Shown: positions 23,166 to 31,315 of the stretch, piece by piece
Layout: each line of letters starts with the position of its first letter
Numbering within the stretch: the first letter of the stretch is position 1
Source of the DNA: Acidimicrobiaceae bacterium
GTDB lineage: Bacteria > Actinomycetota > Acidimicrobiia > Acidimicrobiales > RAAP-2
Assembly (NCBI GenBank): GCA_003142095.1
Contig: PLON01000005.1
Span: forward strand, 1 to 35,925
DNA length: 35,925 nucleotides
Direction: 5' to 3'
Translations under genes and position numbers: made by a program
Notes under the pieces: generated by a model
Database searches by the model: none
Told to the model about the DNA's origin: nothing
What the model saw: only the letters and a program-made list of their open reading frames with translations

Positions 23166-24194
23166 TTAAACGATTGGTGCACGATCGGATGTGTTGACCG
23201 AATCAAAAATGCGCCTAAGCCGTTGGGCACGCTGAAGACGACCGGCGTCACGCGCGATGGTTGGAAGCGAATCAACGAACCTTCTACGAACTTCAGCCTG
23301 CTTTGTACGGGTAAGTCCGGTGAAGGACCAATTCCGCGAAACCGAAACCACCGATGACCGGGCGCCATACCGGCGGTGAGCAGCAGCCAGACAGCCGTTC
23401 CGCCTTCCCCGACAACCTGGCTTGCAGCGCATTCGATGGGCTGCAGCGTCGAGTCGATGAGAGTGCTCTGATATTGGAGCGGCCGCGCTAGAGCCGATCG
23501 ACTTAACGCTGTAGCCAATCATCTTGGACAAGTAGGCAATATGGTGGGCGCTCGACACCGGGTCGATCGGAATAGGACGACAATCGACTTGCGTTCCCCA
23601 GGCCAAGGTTCGACCAGCGATTGATGCCGTGGCAGCCGCAGCCGCACGTGCCACTTCGTGGGGAGCAATATCAGTCGAACTAGGAACCCTGATAATGGAG
23701 TGATGATGAAGGGCACCCCGCGCCTGCCACTCGCGAACGACGGCATACGAAGCCCTAGCGCCAAATAGACGTTCAAGGCGGCGGCGAGTACGGTCCCACA
23801 AAACCCCGCAATCTCGGTTCCAGCAGACCTGTCCCTCGTAGTCGTAACTATCGGGATCAATAGCAACACCACGAAGATCACCGTCGTCAGAATCGTGCAG
23901 ACCGCCGCAGCGACACCGCTGTTGCCCCTGACGTGGCACTCGGTGAATCAGGCCAAAACTTGGCGCGGTGAGCGTAAGGAAGAACCACACGTACGTCTCA
24001 CCCTCGGGTGGATCAAACACCCCCGAACGAATGATCGCCGCCCAGTCCCCAACCACAATCTTCGAGCAGTGAGCGCAATAGCTAGCATCTCTGCTTCCGC
24101 AGCGAACAAAAACCGGACGCCCCCGTGGACCGGGGACTTGGAGAGGGTGCGCACACTCGACATGAGAGAGAATTTCGATGAAGTCGACCGCCAT
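23166..24194 (-). CDS. RepSA-like rolling-circle replication initiator
   Basis: A 342-residue HUH-type initiator resembling pSAM2 RepSA. A Cys-rich N-terminus (Cys14, Cys32, Cys40, Cys43; later RCRCGGLH) suggests zinc binding. Motif I is FFLTLTAPSFG at 71-81; the HUH motif is in GALHHHSIIRV with His163 and His165; motif III is AYLSKMIGYSVKS with Tyr221, Lys224 and Tyr228, matching the AYxxKY.xK pattern of the family. A second Cys-rich patch, RMRCKPGCRGRRNGC, follows, then a basic tail. The protein would nick the element origin and drive replication of the excised circle. In pSAM2 rep is next to xis-int; here it stands at the attR end, alone with the DUF2079-type gene. The ATG start lacks a clear ribosome site. 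Confidence 0.85.
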   Translation of the reverse strand: MAVDFIEILSHVECAHPLQVPGPRGRPVFVRCGSRDASYCAHCSKIVVGDWAAIIRSGVFDPPEGETYVWFFLTLTAPSFGLIHRVPRQGQQRCRCGGLHDSDDGDLRGVAIDPDSYDYEGQVCWNRDCGVLWDRTRRRLERLFGARASYAVVREWQARGALHHHSIIRVPSSTDIAPHEVARAAAAATASIAGRTLAWGTQVDCRPIPIDPVSSAHHIAYLSKMIGYSVKSIGSSAAAPISEHSHRLDAAAHRMRCKPGCRGRRNGCLAAAHRRYGARSSVVSVSRNWSFTGLTRTKQAEVRRRFVDSLPTIARDAGRLQRAQRLRRIFDSVNTSDRAPIV

Positions 24195-24321
24195 GAAGTG
24201 ACGGAGATACCTTCGGAATTAAGTCCCCCCGTAGTCCCCCGAGCTTCACGAACCATCAGATTCGACACGCCCTTCCGACTCGTCGTAACGCTTTGATCAG
24301 GAGCTGCGGAATTAGAGGCGG

Positions 24322-24367
24322 ACTGATAATGACGAGGTCGTAAGTTCGATTCTTACTAGCCCCACCA
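24322..24367 (+). repeat. attR core (46-bp direct repeat, copy 2)
   Basis: Perfect copy of 17189-17234: the 3' part of tRNA-Ile from the anticodon loop to CCA. The sequence before it (GAGGCGG) does not continue the tRNA, so this is a non-functional remnant marking the right end of the element. Confidence 0.95.
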
Positions 24368-24573
24368 CCCCACGAGAGATTAGGGCAAATACCTCTAAAT
24401 CCTTCGCACAGTTAAAGGTTCGATGTGGTTGAACGTCGAGCGATTGAGAGAAACTCTCCCGAGTTGCTTCGCGTTGCGTCTCGCTTCGGAATCACTGTTC
24501 TCTAGCCAATAGGTCGGTTGGCGAAGGTGTCCACTTGCGATAGCGTCAAAGTGACGCGAAAAAGGATTGTGAC

Positions 24574-25917
24574 ATGGCAACTGATCGTTCCGCACTAACC
24601 AGCCTCGAGCGCGAAAAGGCGTCAGTCTTCCACTCGTGGTCGGCGCAGGCCAGCATCAACCCGCTCATGGTGAAAGACGCCCACGGTGTCTACGTCACGG
24701 CCGAAGACGGCACCGAGTATCTCGACTTCTCATCTCAACTCGTTAACACCAACATCGGGCATCAACATCCCGCCGTCGTGGCAGCCATCAAGGCGCAAGC
24801 CGACATCTTGACGACGATCGCGCCGCAGCACGGGTACGAGTCGCGGTACCGGGCCGCCGAGTTGATCCTGGATCACTCCTTCAGTGGCGCGGCGAAGGTT
24901 TTCTTCACCAACGCTGGCACCGAGGCCGTGGAGCACGCCGTGCGCATGGCTCGACTCTTTACTGGACGCACCAAGGTTCTCGCCGCGTACCGCAGCTACC
25001 ACGGCGCGACGGCGACCTCCATCAACCTCACTGGCGACCCGCGACGTTGGCCCAACGACCGGGGCTCGGCGGGAGTTGTGCACTTCTTCGGTCCGTACCT
25101 CTACCGCACGAATTTTTACGCGACGACCGAAGAAGAGGAATGCCAGCGCGCACTCGAGAGCCTCGAGAACACCATTCTCTTCGAGGGCCCGAGCACTATC
25201 GCCGCGATCATTCTCGAAACCATCCCGGGAACAGCCGGCATCATGGTGCCGCCCACGGGTTATCTGGCGGGCGTGCGCGAACTCTGCGATCGCTACGGAC
25301 TGGTGTACATCGCCGATGAAGTCATGTGCGGATTCGGTCGCAGCGGTGCGTGGTTTGCCTACGACCACTTCGACGTGAAACCCGATCTCGTGACCTTCGC
25401 CAAAGGCGTGACCTCGGGGTATGTGCCGCTCGGCGGCGTCGTGATCAACGAGGCGATCAGTGCTTTCTTTAATGATCGCGTCTATCCCGGCGGGCTGACG
25501 TATTCCGGCCATCCCTTGGCCTGCGCCACCGCGGTTGCGACCATTGAAGCCATGGAGCGCGAAGGCATCGTGGAGAACGCCCGACGCATTGGCGACGAGG
25601 TGTTGCGCCCCGGGCTTGAGGAACTCGCAACGAAGCACGGCATCATCGGTGAAGTTCGCGGACTCGGCGTCTTCTTCGCACTCGAGCTCGTGACGGATCG
25701 AGCCACGCGCGAGCCCCTCGCCCCCTACGGCTCTAGCTCGCCGGCGCTCAACGAGCTTGTCGCGGCCTGTCGCGACGAGCGGTTGCTCATCTTTTCGAAC
25801 TTCAATCGACTGCACACCGTGCCGCCGTGCACCATTACCGACGAGGAAGCCCTCGACGGCCTCGCGCGTCTTGACCGGGCGCTCACCGTCGGCGATCGCT
25901 ACTACACCGGGAACTAG
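24574..25917 (+). CDS. Class III PLP-dependent aminotransferase
   Basis: A 447-residue omega-type transaminase that moves an amino group from a terminal amine (such as taurine, beta-alanine, putrescine or GABA) to pyruvate or 2-oxoglutarate. Features in order: the N-terminal DGTEYLDFSSQLVNTNIGHQHP, phosphate-binding FTNAGTEAVEHAVRMAR, aromatic YRSYHGAT, IADEVMCGFGRSG with the cofactor Asp, the Schiff-base lysine in TFAKGVTSGYVPLGG, and TYSGHPLACA. A good AAAGGA lies before the ATG. Sequence style recalls taurine-pyruvate or beta-alanine-pyruvate transaminases, but specificity cannot be fixed. It is the first chromosomal gene after attR. Confidence 0.92.
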   Translation: MATDRSALTSLEREKASVFHSWSAQASINPLMVKDAHGVYVTAEDGTEYLDFSSQLVNTNIGHQHPAVVAAIKAQADILTTIAPQHGYESRYRAAELILDHSFSGAAKVFFTNAGTEAVEHAVRMARLFTGRTKVLAAYRSYHGATATSINLTGDPRRWPNDRGSAGVVHFFGPYLYRTNFYATTEEEECQRALESLENTILFEGPSTIAAIILETIPGTAGIMVPPTGYLAGVRELCDRYGLVYIADEVMCGFGRSGAWFAYDHFDVKPDLVTFAKGVTSGYVPLGGVVINEAISAFFNDRVYPGGLTYSGHPLACATAVATIEAMEREGIVENARRIGDEVLRPGLEELATKHGIIGEVRGLGVFFALELVTDRATREPLAPYGSSSPALNELVAACRDERLLIFSNFNRLHTVPPCTITDEEALDGLARLDRALTVGDRYYTGN

Positions 25918-25932
25918 ATCGAGCAGTGCGCC

Positions 25933-26376
25933 CTACGAGTGTTCGTCGCGTCGTACAAGAAACGTCCCCGTCGCTCGACTGACGAGTTTTGCCTCTTCGT
26001 TCGTGAGCGTCGCCTCGGCGTAGGCAATCTGACGCGTCAAGCGAACCACTTCGCCACGCAGCGCGTAACTCTCGCCCACGAGCGCGGGGCGTAGGAGTTT
26101 CGTGGTCATCTCAATTGTCGCCTCGGTGCGGTCGCTCCCACGAAGTGCGGCGTTGATCGCGAAGTTCATTGCCGCATCGAGCAACACCGCGTGCACCCCC
26201 GCCTGGACCACTCCGTGAGGGTTCGCGGAGAGTTCGCGAGCGACAAACGTGCCCTCGGCCCACCCAAGATCTTCGCCCTCGACCCCGTAGTTCTCAAACG
26301 TTCCCCCGACGGCACCGAGTAACGCCATGCCGCCGTCACCCAGCCAGCGGTCCATGTTCTTCGCTGACTCATCCAC
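25933..26376 (-). CDS. PaaI-like hotdog-fold thioesterase
   Basis: A 147-residue single hotdog domain that would hydrolyse acyl-CoA thioesters. The conserved stretch NPHGVVQAGVHAVLLDAAMNFAIN matches the HGG..a.lD motif of PaaI/YdiI-type enzymes, with His and Asp as likely catalytic residues, followed by TIEMTTKLLRPALVGE, the usual second strand pair, and ATGTFLVR at the end. GTG at 26376 is supported by TATCGT 7 bases upstream; an in-frame ATG at 26355 is the alternative. It is divergent from the thiolase gene, suggesting a shared acyl-CoA pathway. Confidence 0.87.
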   Translation of the reverse strand: MDESAKNMDRWLGDGGMALLGAVGGTFENYGVEGEDLGWAEGTFVARELSANPHGVVQAGVHAVLLDAAMNFAINAALRGSDRTEATIEMTTKLLRPALVGESYALRGEVVRLTRQIAYAEATLTNEEAKLVSRATGTFLVRRDEHS

Positions 26377-26383
26377 GCTCGCG

Positions 26384-26389
26384 ACGATA
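26384..26389 (-). promoter_or_regulatory. -10 box (TATCGT) for leaderless thioesterase transcript
   Basis: On the minus strand TATCGT ends 7 bases before the GTG at 26376. Confidence 0.4.
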
Positions 26390-26448
26390 GTTCCCAGATC
26401 CTTCTAGGCTTCGTGACGTGGGCTCACCCACTGAAATGAAGGAGTTCG

Positions 26449-27627
26449 ATGCCACACGCGGTCATAGTCGATGCACTGCGCACCCCCGGCGGGAAGCGCA
26501 ATGGAAGACTCAAAAACTGGCACCCGGTAGATCTCGCGTCCGAAGCGTTGCGCGCCCTCGCCTCGCGAAACGAACTCGACCCGAGCGTGGTCGATGACGT
26601 GATCATGGGATGCGTCTCGCAGGTTGGTGAGCAGGCGTTCAACGTGGGCCGTAACGCGGTTCTCGGAGCGGGCTGGCCCGAATCCGTTCCGGCCACGACC
26701 ATTGATCGTCAGTGCGGATCGTCCCAGCAGGCGCTGCACTTCGCCGCGCAAGGGGTCATGGCCGGCGCGTACGACGTCGTCGTCGCCGCGGGCGTTGAAG
26801 TGATGTCGCGAGTAGCGATGGGCTCATCGATCGGCGCCGACTCCGGATGGCCCTTCGGTCCTCGCGTCAGAGATCGCTACGAACCGGTCGGCGGACTCGT
26901 CAACCAAGGCATCGGCGCCGAGATGATCGCGGACCAATGGGGCATCTCCCGTGAGGAGCTCGACGAGTTCTCCGCCGAAAGCCACCGCCGTGCCGCGCGG
27001 GCGACGGCGGAGGGTCGCTTCGCCCGCGAGATCGTGCCGGTTCATGTCCGTGACGAGGAGGGCAACGACACCGATGAACTCTTCACCAGTGACGAAGGAA
27101 TTCGTCCCGACTCCAGCGTCGAAACACTCGGAAAATTGAAGCCCGCATTCAAAGAAGGTGGCAAGGTCACCGCCGGCAACTCGTCACAAATCACCGATGG
27201 AGCGTCGGCCGTATTGATCATGAGCGAAAAGCGCGCACGAGAGTTGGGCTACCGTCCTCGCGCTCGATTCCACTCCTTTGCGCTCGCCGGCGTCGATCCC
27301 GTCACGATGCTCACGGGTCCGATTCCCGCCACCACGAAAATCCTCGAGCGCTCAGGCCTCACTCTCGACGACATCGACCTCGTGGAGATCAACGAAGCCT
27401 TCGCCTCCGTCGTACTCGCGTGGCAGCGCGAGCATAAAGCCGATTTCGCGAAGGTCAACGTCAACGGCGGGGCGATTGCACTGGGTCACCCGCTCGGAGC
27501 GTCGGGCGCGAAACTCTGCGCGACTCTGTTAAACGAACTCGAGCGCACCGACGGACAGTTCGGCCTGCTCACCATGTGCGAGGGCGGCGGACTCGCCAAC
27601 GCCACCATCATCGAACGACTGGGCTAA
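26449..27627 (+). CDS. Thiolase (acetyl-CoA C-acyltransferase)
   Basis: A 392-residue enzyme that cleaves 3-ketoacyl-CoA or condenses two acyl-CoA molecules. The nucleophile Cys lies in TIDRQCGSSQQALHFAAQ (about residue 88), the family GxGxE-type region is replaced by GNSSQITDGASAVLIMSE, and the C-terminal catalytic His and Cys lie in NVNGGAIALGHPLGASGAKL and TMCEGGGLANATIIE. Length is normal. AAGGAG lies just before the ATG. The closest group by eye is the actinobacterial lipid/steroid-degradation thiolases (FadA5/FadA6-like). Confidence 0.95.
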   Translation: MPHAVIVDALRTPGGKRNGRLKNWHPVDLASEALRALASRNELDPSVVDDVIMGCVSQVGEQAFNVGRNAVLGAGWPESVPATTIDRQCGSSQQALHFAAQGVMAGAYDVVVAAGVEVMSRVAMGSSIGADSGWPFGPRVRDRYEPVGGLVNQGIGAEMIADQWGISREELDEFSAESHRRAARATAEGRFAREIVPVHVRDEEGNDTDELFTSDEGIRPDSSVETLGKLKPAFKEGGKVTAGNSSQITDGASAVLIMSEKRARELGYRPRARFHSFALAGVDPVTMLTGPIPATTKILERSGLTLDDIDLVEINEAFASVVLAWQREHKADFAKVNVNGGAIALGHPLGASGAKLCATLLNELERTDGQFGLLTMCEGGGLANATIIERLG

Positions 27628-27635
27628 GGCAGCGA

Positions 27636-27911
27636 CTATTTATATCCTGTGGCGAGGAAGAACGCGCCGAAGATCGTGAAGAGTCCGAGCGCTAAGTACC
27701 ACGCGGACGTGGAACCAGGTAATACGGATAGGTAGTTCAGCGCGATGATCAGGATGCCGAAGATCAACAGGTTGAGGATCAGCCAGCCGTACCAGTGAGG
27801 GCTGCGGTCGGCTCCGGCGGGACGACGCTTGGTGACGCGTCCTCGAGCAACGGGATCAACGTAGCGCCCGACGGTCTTCTTCGGATTCGACTTTGCGGAG
27901 GATTTCGCCAT
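27636..27911 (-). CDS. crgA: Cell division protein CrgA
   Basis: A 91-residue membrane protein of the actinobacterial CrgA family, which links FtsZ and peptidoglycan synthesis at the septum. A basic N-terminus (KSSAKSNPKKTVGRY) precedes HWYGWLILNLLIFGILIIALNYL and a second helix WYLALGLFTIFGAFFLATGYK that ends the protein. The Trp-Tyr before helix 1 and the Asn-Tyr-Leu loop are typical. It lies 24 bp downstream of pknB, the usual neighbourhood in actinobacteria. Confidence 0.93.
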   Translation of the reverse strand: MAKSSAKSNPKKTVGRYVDPVARGRVTKRRPAGADRSPHWYGWLILNLLIFGILIIALNYLSVLPGSTSAWYLALGLFTIFGAFFLATGYK

Positions 27912-27935
27912 ACTCGACGATGCTATTACGAAGCG

Positions 27936-29882
27936 TTACGGCGTCGTCGTCGTCGTCGGCGTCGTTGTGGTGGTGGTGGTGGTGGTTGCGGCGGGCGTCT
28001 GACAGATAGTGAGCTGAACGACCGAGCCGTATTTAACGGCCGTGCCCGGTTGATCGGTCTGGCTCGCGACCGTTGGCGGCGCGCCCGCGGCACAGACCGC
28101 CGTTGGATCGGGCGAATATGCGGCCGAGAGACCCTGAGTCCCAAGCGCAGCGTTCGCCGCTGCTTCAGTGTCACCCACAACGCTCGGCATATAGACGGTG
28201 CAGGGCCCTGACGATACAATCAAGTTAATTGCTTGTCCTTGCGCGACCAGTGAACCGGCGGCGGGATTAGTCCCCACGACGAGGCCCTGATTGATCGTGT
28301 CCGAACAGGAGTGCATCACCGTCGACACCGAGAGTTGCTGATTGGCGAGTGCCGCACCGGCGGCGGCCTGGGTATCGCCGGCAACGGATTCGAGGTCGTA
28401 CTTCGTTCCTGGGGCGAGGACCGTCAAGATCACCTTTGTCCCCGACTGCACAACTGTTCCCGCGCTAGGCGACTGCGAAATAACATTATTCGGTATCACC
28501 GATACACCCGGCGGAGCAGTGGGCGTTTGATCAATCCTGTACACCAAGTGCTCGTGCGTTAGCTCACTCACGGCGTTCGAAACACTCAAGCCCACGAGAT
28601 CGTGCACGGTCTCGGGTGTCGTCGTGATTCCTTTACTGACCACGATCGACACGGAGTCGCCCTTGGTCACCTTCTTCCCGGGATTCGGGTCGGTCGAGAT
28701 AACGGTGCCCCTGGGTTTTTTGGACGCCAATGATCTGACGAGGCCAACGTCGAGACCCTGGTTTTTCAGATTCTTCGTCGCGAGAACTTGTTGTTGTCCA
28801 ATGACGTTCGGCATGAGAGTCGTCGTGGTCTTATCGTGCGTGAAGAAGGCGTACGCACCACCGGCGATGAGCAAGATCACGATGATCAAAAGGATGCCGC
28901 TGTAGTTGCGACCACGACGTCGGCGCACGTCGGTACGCGGGCCGGTCATAATCGGCACTGAACGTGTTCGCTCGCCACCAACCGCCGCGACGGAGCGAGT
29001 GGCGTCCTCGCCAAAGAACGCGGTGTCGCGCATCGCGGCGTGAACGGGTTGGCCCTCGCTGAAACGAATCAGGTCGGCGCGAAACTCATCCGCCGTCTGG
29101 TAGCGATTCGACGGCGACTTTGAGAGCGCCTCCATGGCAATGGCTTCGAGGTCGTGGGGCACGGTGTTGGAGAACTTCGACAACGCCGGCACTGCACTAT
29201 GAACGTGCTGACTCGACACCTCAACCGGCGTATCACCGACAAACGGGGGTCGGCCCACCAGCATCTCGTAGAGCACGACGCCAAGAGAGTAGACGTCGCT
29301 GCGACCATCGACCGCGGCGCCCTCGGCTTGCTCGGGTGAGAAGTAGGTCGCGGTACCCATGACTGAACCCGCTTCGGCGAGGTGATCTTCGCTCGAGACT
29401 GCCTGCGCGATGCCGAAGTCCGTCACCTTCACTTGACCGTCGCGAGTGATCAAAATGTTGCCCGGCTTTACGTCACGGTGCACGACGCCACTGCGGTGCG
29501 CGTAGCCAAGTGCGGCCGCAACTTGCGCGACGATCTGCGCCGAGCGTGCTGCGGTGAGTGTGACTCCTCCGCGCAGCATCTCCGCGAGCGACGTTCCCTC
29601 GACCAACTCCATGACGATGAAGTAGGTATCGCCGTCCTCGCCCCAGTCAAAGACGGGGACGATGTTGGGATGTGACAGGTTCGCGGCCGCCTGCGCCTCG
29701 CGACGAAACCTCTCGACAAATAAAGGGTCTTCGCTGAGTTCTGGGTAGAGAATTTTGAGCGCGACGGCGCGGTTGAGCAGCGTGTCTTGGGCCCGGTAAA
29801 CCATCGCCATACCACCACGGGCGATCAAGTGGGTTACTTGATAACGATTTGAGTACAAACGGGGGTCGTGAACGGGCTCCAT
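27936..29882 (-). CDS. pknB: PASTA-domain Ser/Thr protein kinase PknB
   Basis: A 648-residue transmembrane kinase that senses cell-wall fragments and phosphorylates division and envelope proteins. The kinase domain (about 10-275) has the Gly loop ARGGMAMVY, Lys in VALKIL, catalytic HRDVKPGNIL, DFG (TDFGIAQ) and APE-like YFSPEQAEG. A Ser/Arg linker leads to one membrane helix (NYSGILLIIVILLIAGGAYAF), followed by four extracytoplasmic PASTA repeats, each with a V(I)G or equivalent opening and a closing VS.G-type strand. The C-terminus is a Thr/Pro tail with runs of nine and five Thr. Unlike mycobacteria, pknA, pbpA and rodA do not lie between it and pstP; the 233-bp gap upstream has no gene. 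Confidence 0.96.
   Translation of the reverse strand: MEPVHDPRLYSNRYQVTHLIARGGMAMVYRAQDTLLNRAVALKILYPELSEDPLFVERFRREAQAAANLSHPNIVPVFDWGEDGDTYFIVMELVEGTSLAEMLRGGVTLTAARSAQIVAQVAAALGYAHRSGVVHRDVKPGNILITRDGQVKVTDFGIAQAVSSEDHLAEAGSVMGTATYFSPEQAEGAAVDGRSDVYSLGVVLYEMLVGRPPFVGDTPVEVSSQHVHSAVPALSKFSNTVPHDLEAIAMEALSKSPSNRYQTADEFRADLIRFSEGQPVHAAMRDTAFFGEDATRSVAAVGGERTRSVPIMTGPRTDVRRRRGRNYSGILLIIVILLIAGGAYAFFTHDKTTTTLMPNVIGQQQVLATKNLKNQGLDVGLVRSLASKKPRGTVISTDPNPGKKVTKGDSVSIVVSKGITTTPETVHDLVGLSVSNAVSELTHEHLVYRIDQTPTAPPGVSVIPNNVISQSPSAGTVVQSGTKVILTVLAPGTKYDLESVAGDTQAAAGAALANQQLSVSTVMHSCSDTINQGLVVGTNPAAGSLVAQGQAINLIVSSGPCTVYMPSVVGDTEAAANAALGTQGLSAAYSPDPTAVCAAGAPPTVASQTDQPGTAVKYGSVVQLTICQTPAATTTTTTTTTPTTTTTP
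27939..27986. repeat. Triplet repeat coding the Thr/Pro tail of PknB
   Basis: On the coding strand six ACC codons in a row plus ACA and two ACG encode nine Thr, then Pro, five ACG-coded Thr, then Pro and the stop. Near-pure ACC and ACG runs suggest recent length change by slippage. Confidence 0.8.
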
Positions 29883-30115
29883 ACTGCGCTAAGCCTACGC
29901 TCTCGACTTCTGGACCGAGGGCGCAAAAGCCCACGCGGCACGCTCAACCAGTGGTCGCCGTGCGGCGACCGACTCCATTAGCGACGCGGTGTCGGAGAAA
30001 AGACGCGAAACGGCAACGCAAGCACTACCCGCCGAGCCGGCAATCCGTCCCGTGGACGTGTCGCAGTAAATGCGCTGTCATGATGTGGCCGCGCGAATGC
30101 CGGTCGAGACACTCG

Positions 30116-31315
30116 CTACCCCGGCGTCGTGGTCGTGGTCGTGGTGGTCGTGGTTGTGGTCGTCGTGGGCGTCCCGAGATTGCCTCGAGTCAGTTCCCCC
30201 GCCTTATAGAGGTTTTTCGCGTAGGTGATCGCCTCTTCTTCGGTCGGTTCACTGATAGTCGCGTTCACGGCGCGTCGATCCGATGGACGCAGGTCAGCGA
30301 CGGGATAGGGCGTTTCCGCGACGATCTCTGGCTTGTACCAGAGCACACCGGAGGGTTGACCGCGAAAGACCGCGAGCGCTCCATTGTTATTGCCGAGGTA
30401 GTACGTCGAATACGCGTACCAGTGGATGACCGCCGCGACGCCGGCGACGACCGCGAGAAAGAGAAACGTCGCGGCCCACACCCGCCACGTCACGATTCGC
30501 CGTCGGCGTCCGGCACCGGTCGGACGGGTCGTCGCCGACGCCGGTGGCGGCGCAGAACTCATGGTCCGACGAATCGGCGATGCCGAGACGTTGACCTCAT
30601 CGAATTCGAGCAAGATGACCGAGATGTTGTCGTGACCCCCGGCCACTTTCGCGGCGCTGACCAGACTCTCGACCGCGAACTCCAGTCCGTTCGGTGCGCT
30701 CGCCAGATGCGCGAGAGCGTCGTTGTCGAGTTCATTCGAAAGACCGTCACTGCAGAGCAGGATGCGATCACCGGCCACGGCGTGAATTGAGGTGACGTCG
30801 ATGGCGATGGTGTCTTCGACCCCGACCCCGCGAGTGAGCTGGTGGCGGCGCGGATGGACCGCCGCTTCTTCGGGGGTGAGTCGACCCATTCGCACCCACT
30901 CTTCGGCGACACTGTGGTCCTCACTTAACTGGCGAAGAGCACCGTCACGTAGTTGGTAAGCGCGCGAGTCGCCAACGTGGACCAACGTAGGCGACGCGAT
31001 GCCCGCCAGGTCGTAGGTCAGTCCGACCGCGATGATGGTCGTGCCCATACCGAAGTGCTCGGGGTTCTCGCGGGCGTCGCTCACGACCGCAAGGTTGGCC
31101 TCTTGGATGGCCTCCACCAGACCTTCCACGTTGGGGTTCTCACGGAATTGACGTCGTACGAGGTCGATGCACATCGCCGCCGCGACCTCGCCCGCCGCGT
31201 GGCCCCCCATGCCATCGGCGATGATCGCGAGGGAGTCGTCAGCGAACAAAGCGTCTTGGTTGGTTTGTCGAACCAGTCCAGTATCGGTCGCCGCAGCGTG
31301 TCGCCAACGGGTCAA
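30116..31315 (-). CDS. pstP: PP2C-type Ser/Thr phosphatase PstP
   Basis: A 399-residue membrane phosphatase that reverses PknB phosphorylation. The catalytic domain (about 1-240) shows VRQTNQDALF, ADGMGGHAAGEVAA with the metal-binding Asp, THVGDSRAYQLRDG, LLCSDGLSNEL and GGHDNISVIL with the last metal Asp-Asn pair. A basic linker, one membrane helix (VWAATFLFLAVVAGVAAVIHWY) and an outside domain follow; the latter has YYLGNNNGALAVFRGQPSGVLW, conserved in PstP. The end is a 14-Thr run. The TTG start overlaps the fhaB stop (TTGA), giving coupled fhaA-fhaB-pstP translation. Confidence 0.95.
   Translation of the reverse strand: MTRWRHAAATDTGLVRQTNQDALFADDSLAIIADGMGGHAAGEVAAAMCIDLVRRQFRENPNVEGLVEAIQEANLAVVSDARENPEHFGMGTTIIAVGLTYDLAGIASPTLVHVGDSRAYQLRDGALRQLSEDHSVAEEWVRMGRLTPEEAAVHPRRHQLTRGVGVEDTIAIDVTSIHAVAGDRILLCSDGLSNELDNDALAHLASAPNGLEFAVESLVSAAKVAGGHDNISVILLEFDEVNVSASPIRRTMSSAPPPASATTRPTGAGRRRRIVTWRVWAATFLFLAVVAGVAAVIHWYAYSTYYLGNNNGALAVFRGQPSGVLWYKPEIVAETPYPVADLRPSDRRAVNATISEPTEEEAITYAKNLYKAGELTRGNLGTPTTTTTTTTTTTTTTPG
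30125..30166. repeat. Thr-codon run at the PstP C-terminus
   Basis: Fourteen consecutive Thr codons, but mixed ACC, ACG and ACA. The mixture argues that the Thr run is kept by selection on the protein rather than being only a fresh slippage product, and it mirrors the tail of PknB. Confidence 0.75.

Larger units (their letters stand above)
17189..24367. mobile_element. Integrated actinomycete-type element (AICE-like) in tRNA-Ile, 7,133 bp
   Basis: Two identical 46-bp direct repeats (17189-17234 and 24322-24367) correspond to the anticodon-loop-to-CCA part of tRNA-Ile. Between them lie integrase, Xis, a two-part FtsK-like translocase, a Pra-like protein, a divergent HTH regulator, a hairpin-rich noncoding region, a DUF2079-type membrane protein and a RepSA-like initiator. 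This is the gene set of small AICEs such as pSAM2, which integrate in tRNA genes, replicate by rolling circle and transfer double-stranded DNA with one FtsK-type protein. All key catalytic residues I could check are present. No relaxase or pilus genes occur inside, as expected for an AICE. Excision would give a 7,133-bp circle. Confidence 0.9.

Noticed and set aside
24368-24573. 206 bp between attR and the aminotransferase gene
   Set aside because: Searched for a remnant of further element genes or a tRNA; only a short minus-strand frame without start signal was found.
27939-27986. Short regular triplet repeats that could suggest a CRISPR-like or satellite array
   Set aside because: They are in-frame Thr codons at the end of pknB, with no spacers.
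29953-29970. Hairpin GGTCGCC/GGCGACC in the gap between pstP and pknB
   Set aside because: No T-run follows on either strand, so it was not called a terminator; it could still stabilise or separate the transcripts. The rest of the 233-bp gap shows no gene.
29849-30790. A 313-codon plus-strand frame opposite pstP
   Set aside because: It is Arg/Gly-rich shadow sequence antisense to a clearly recognisable phosphatase.
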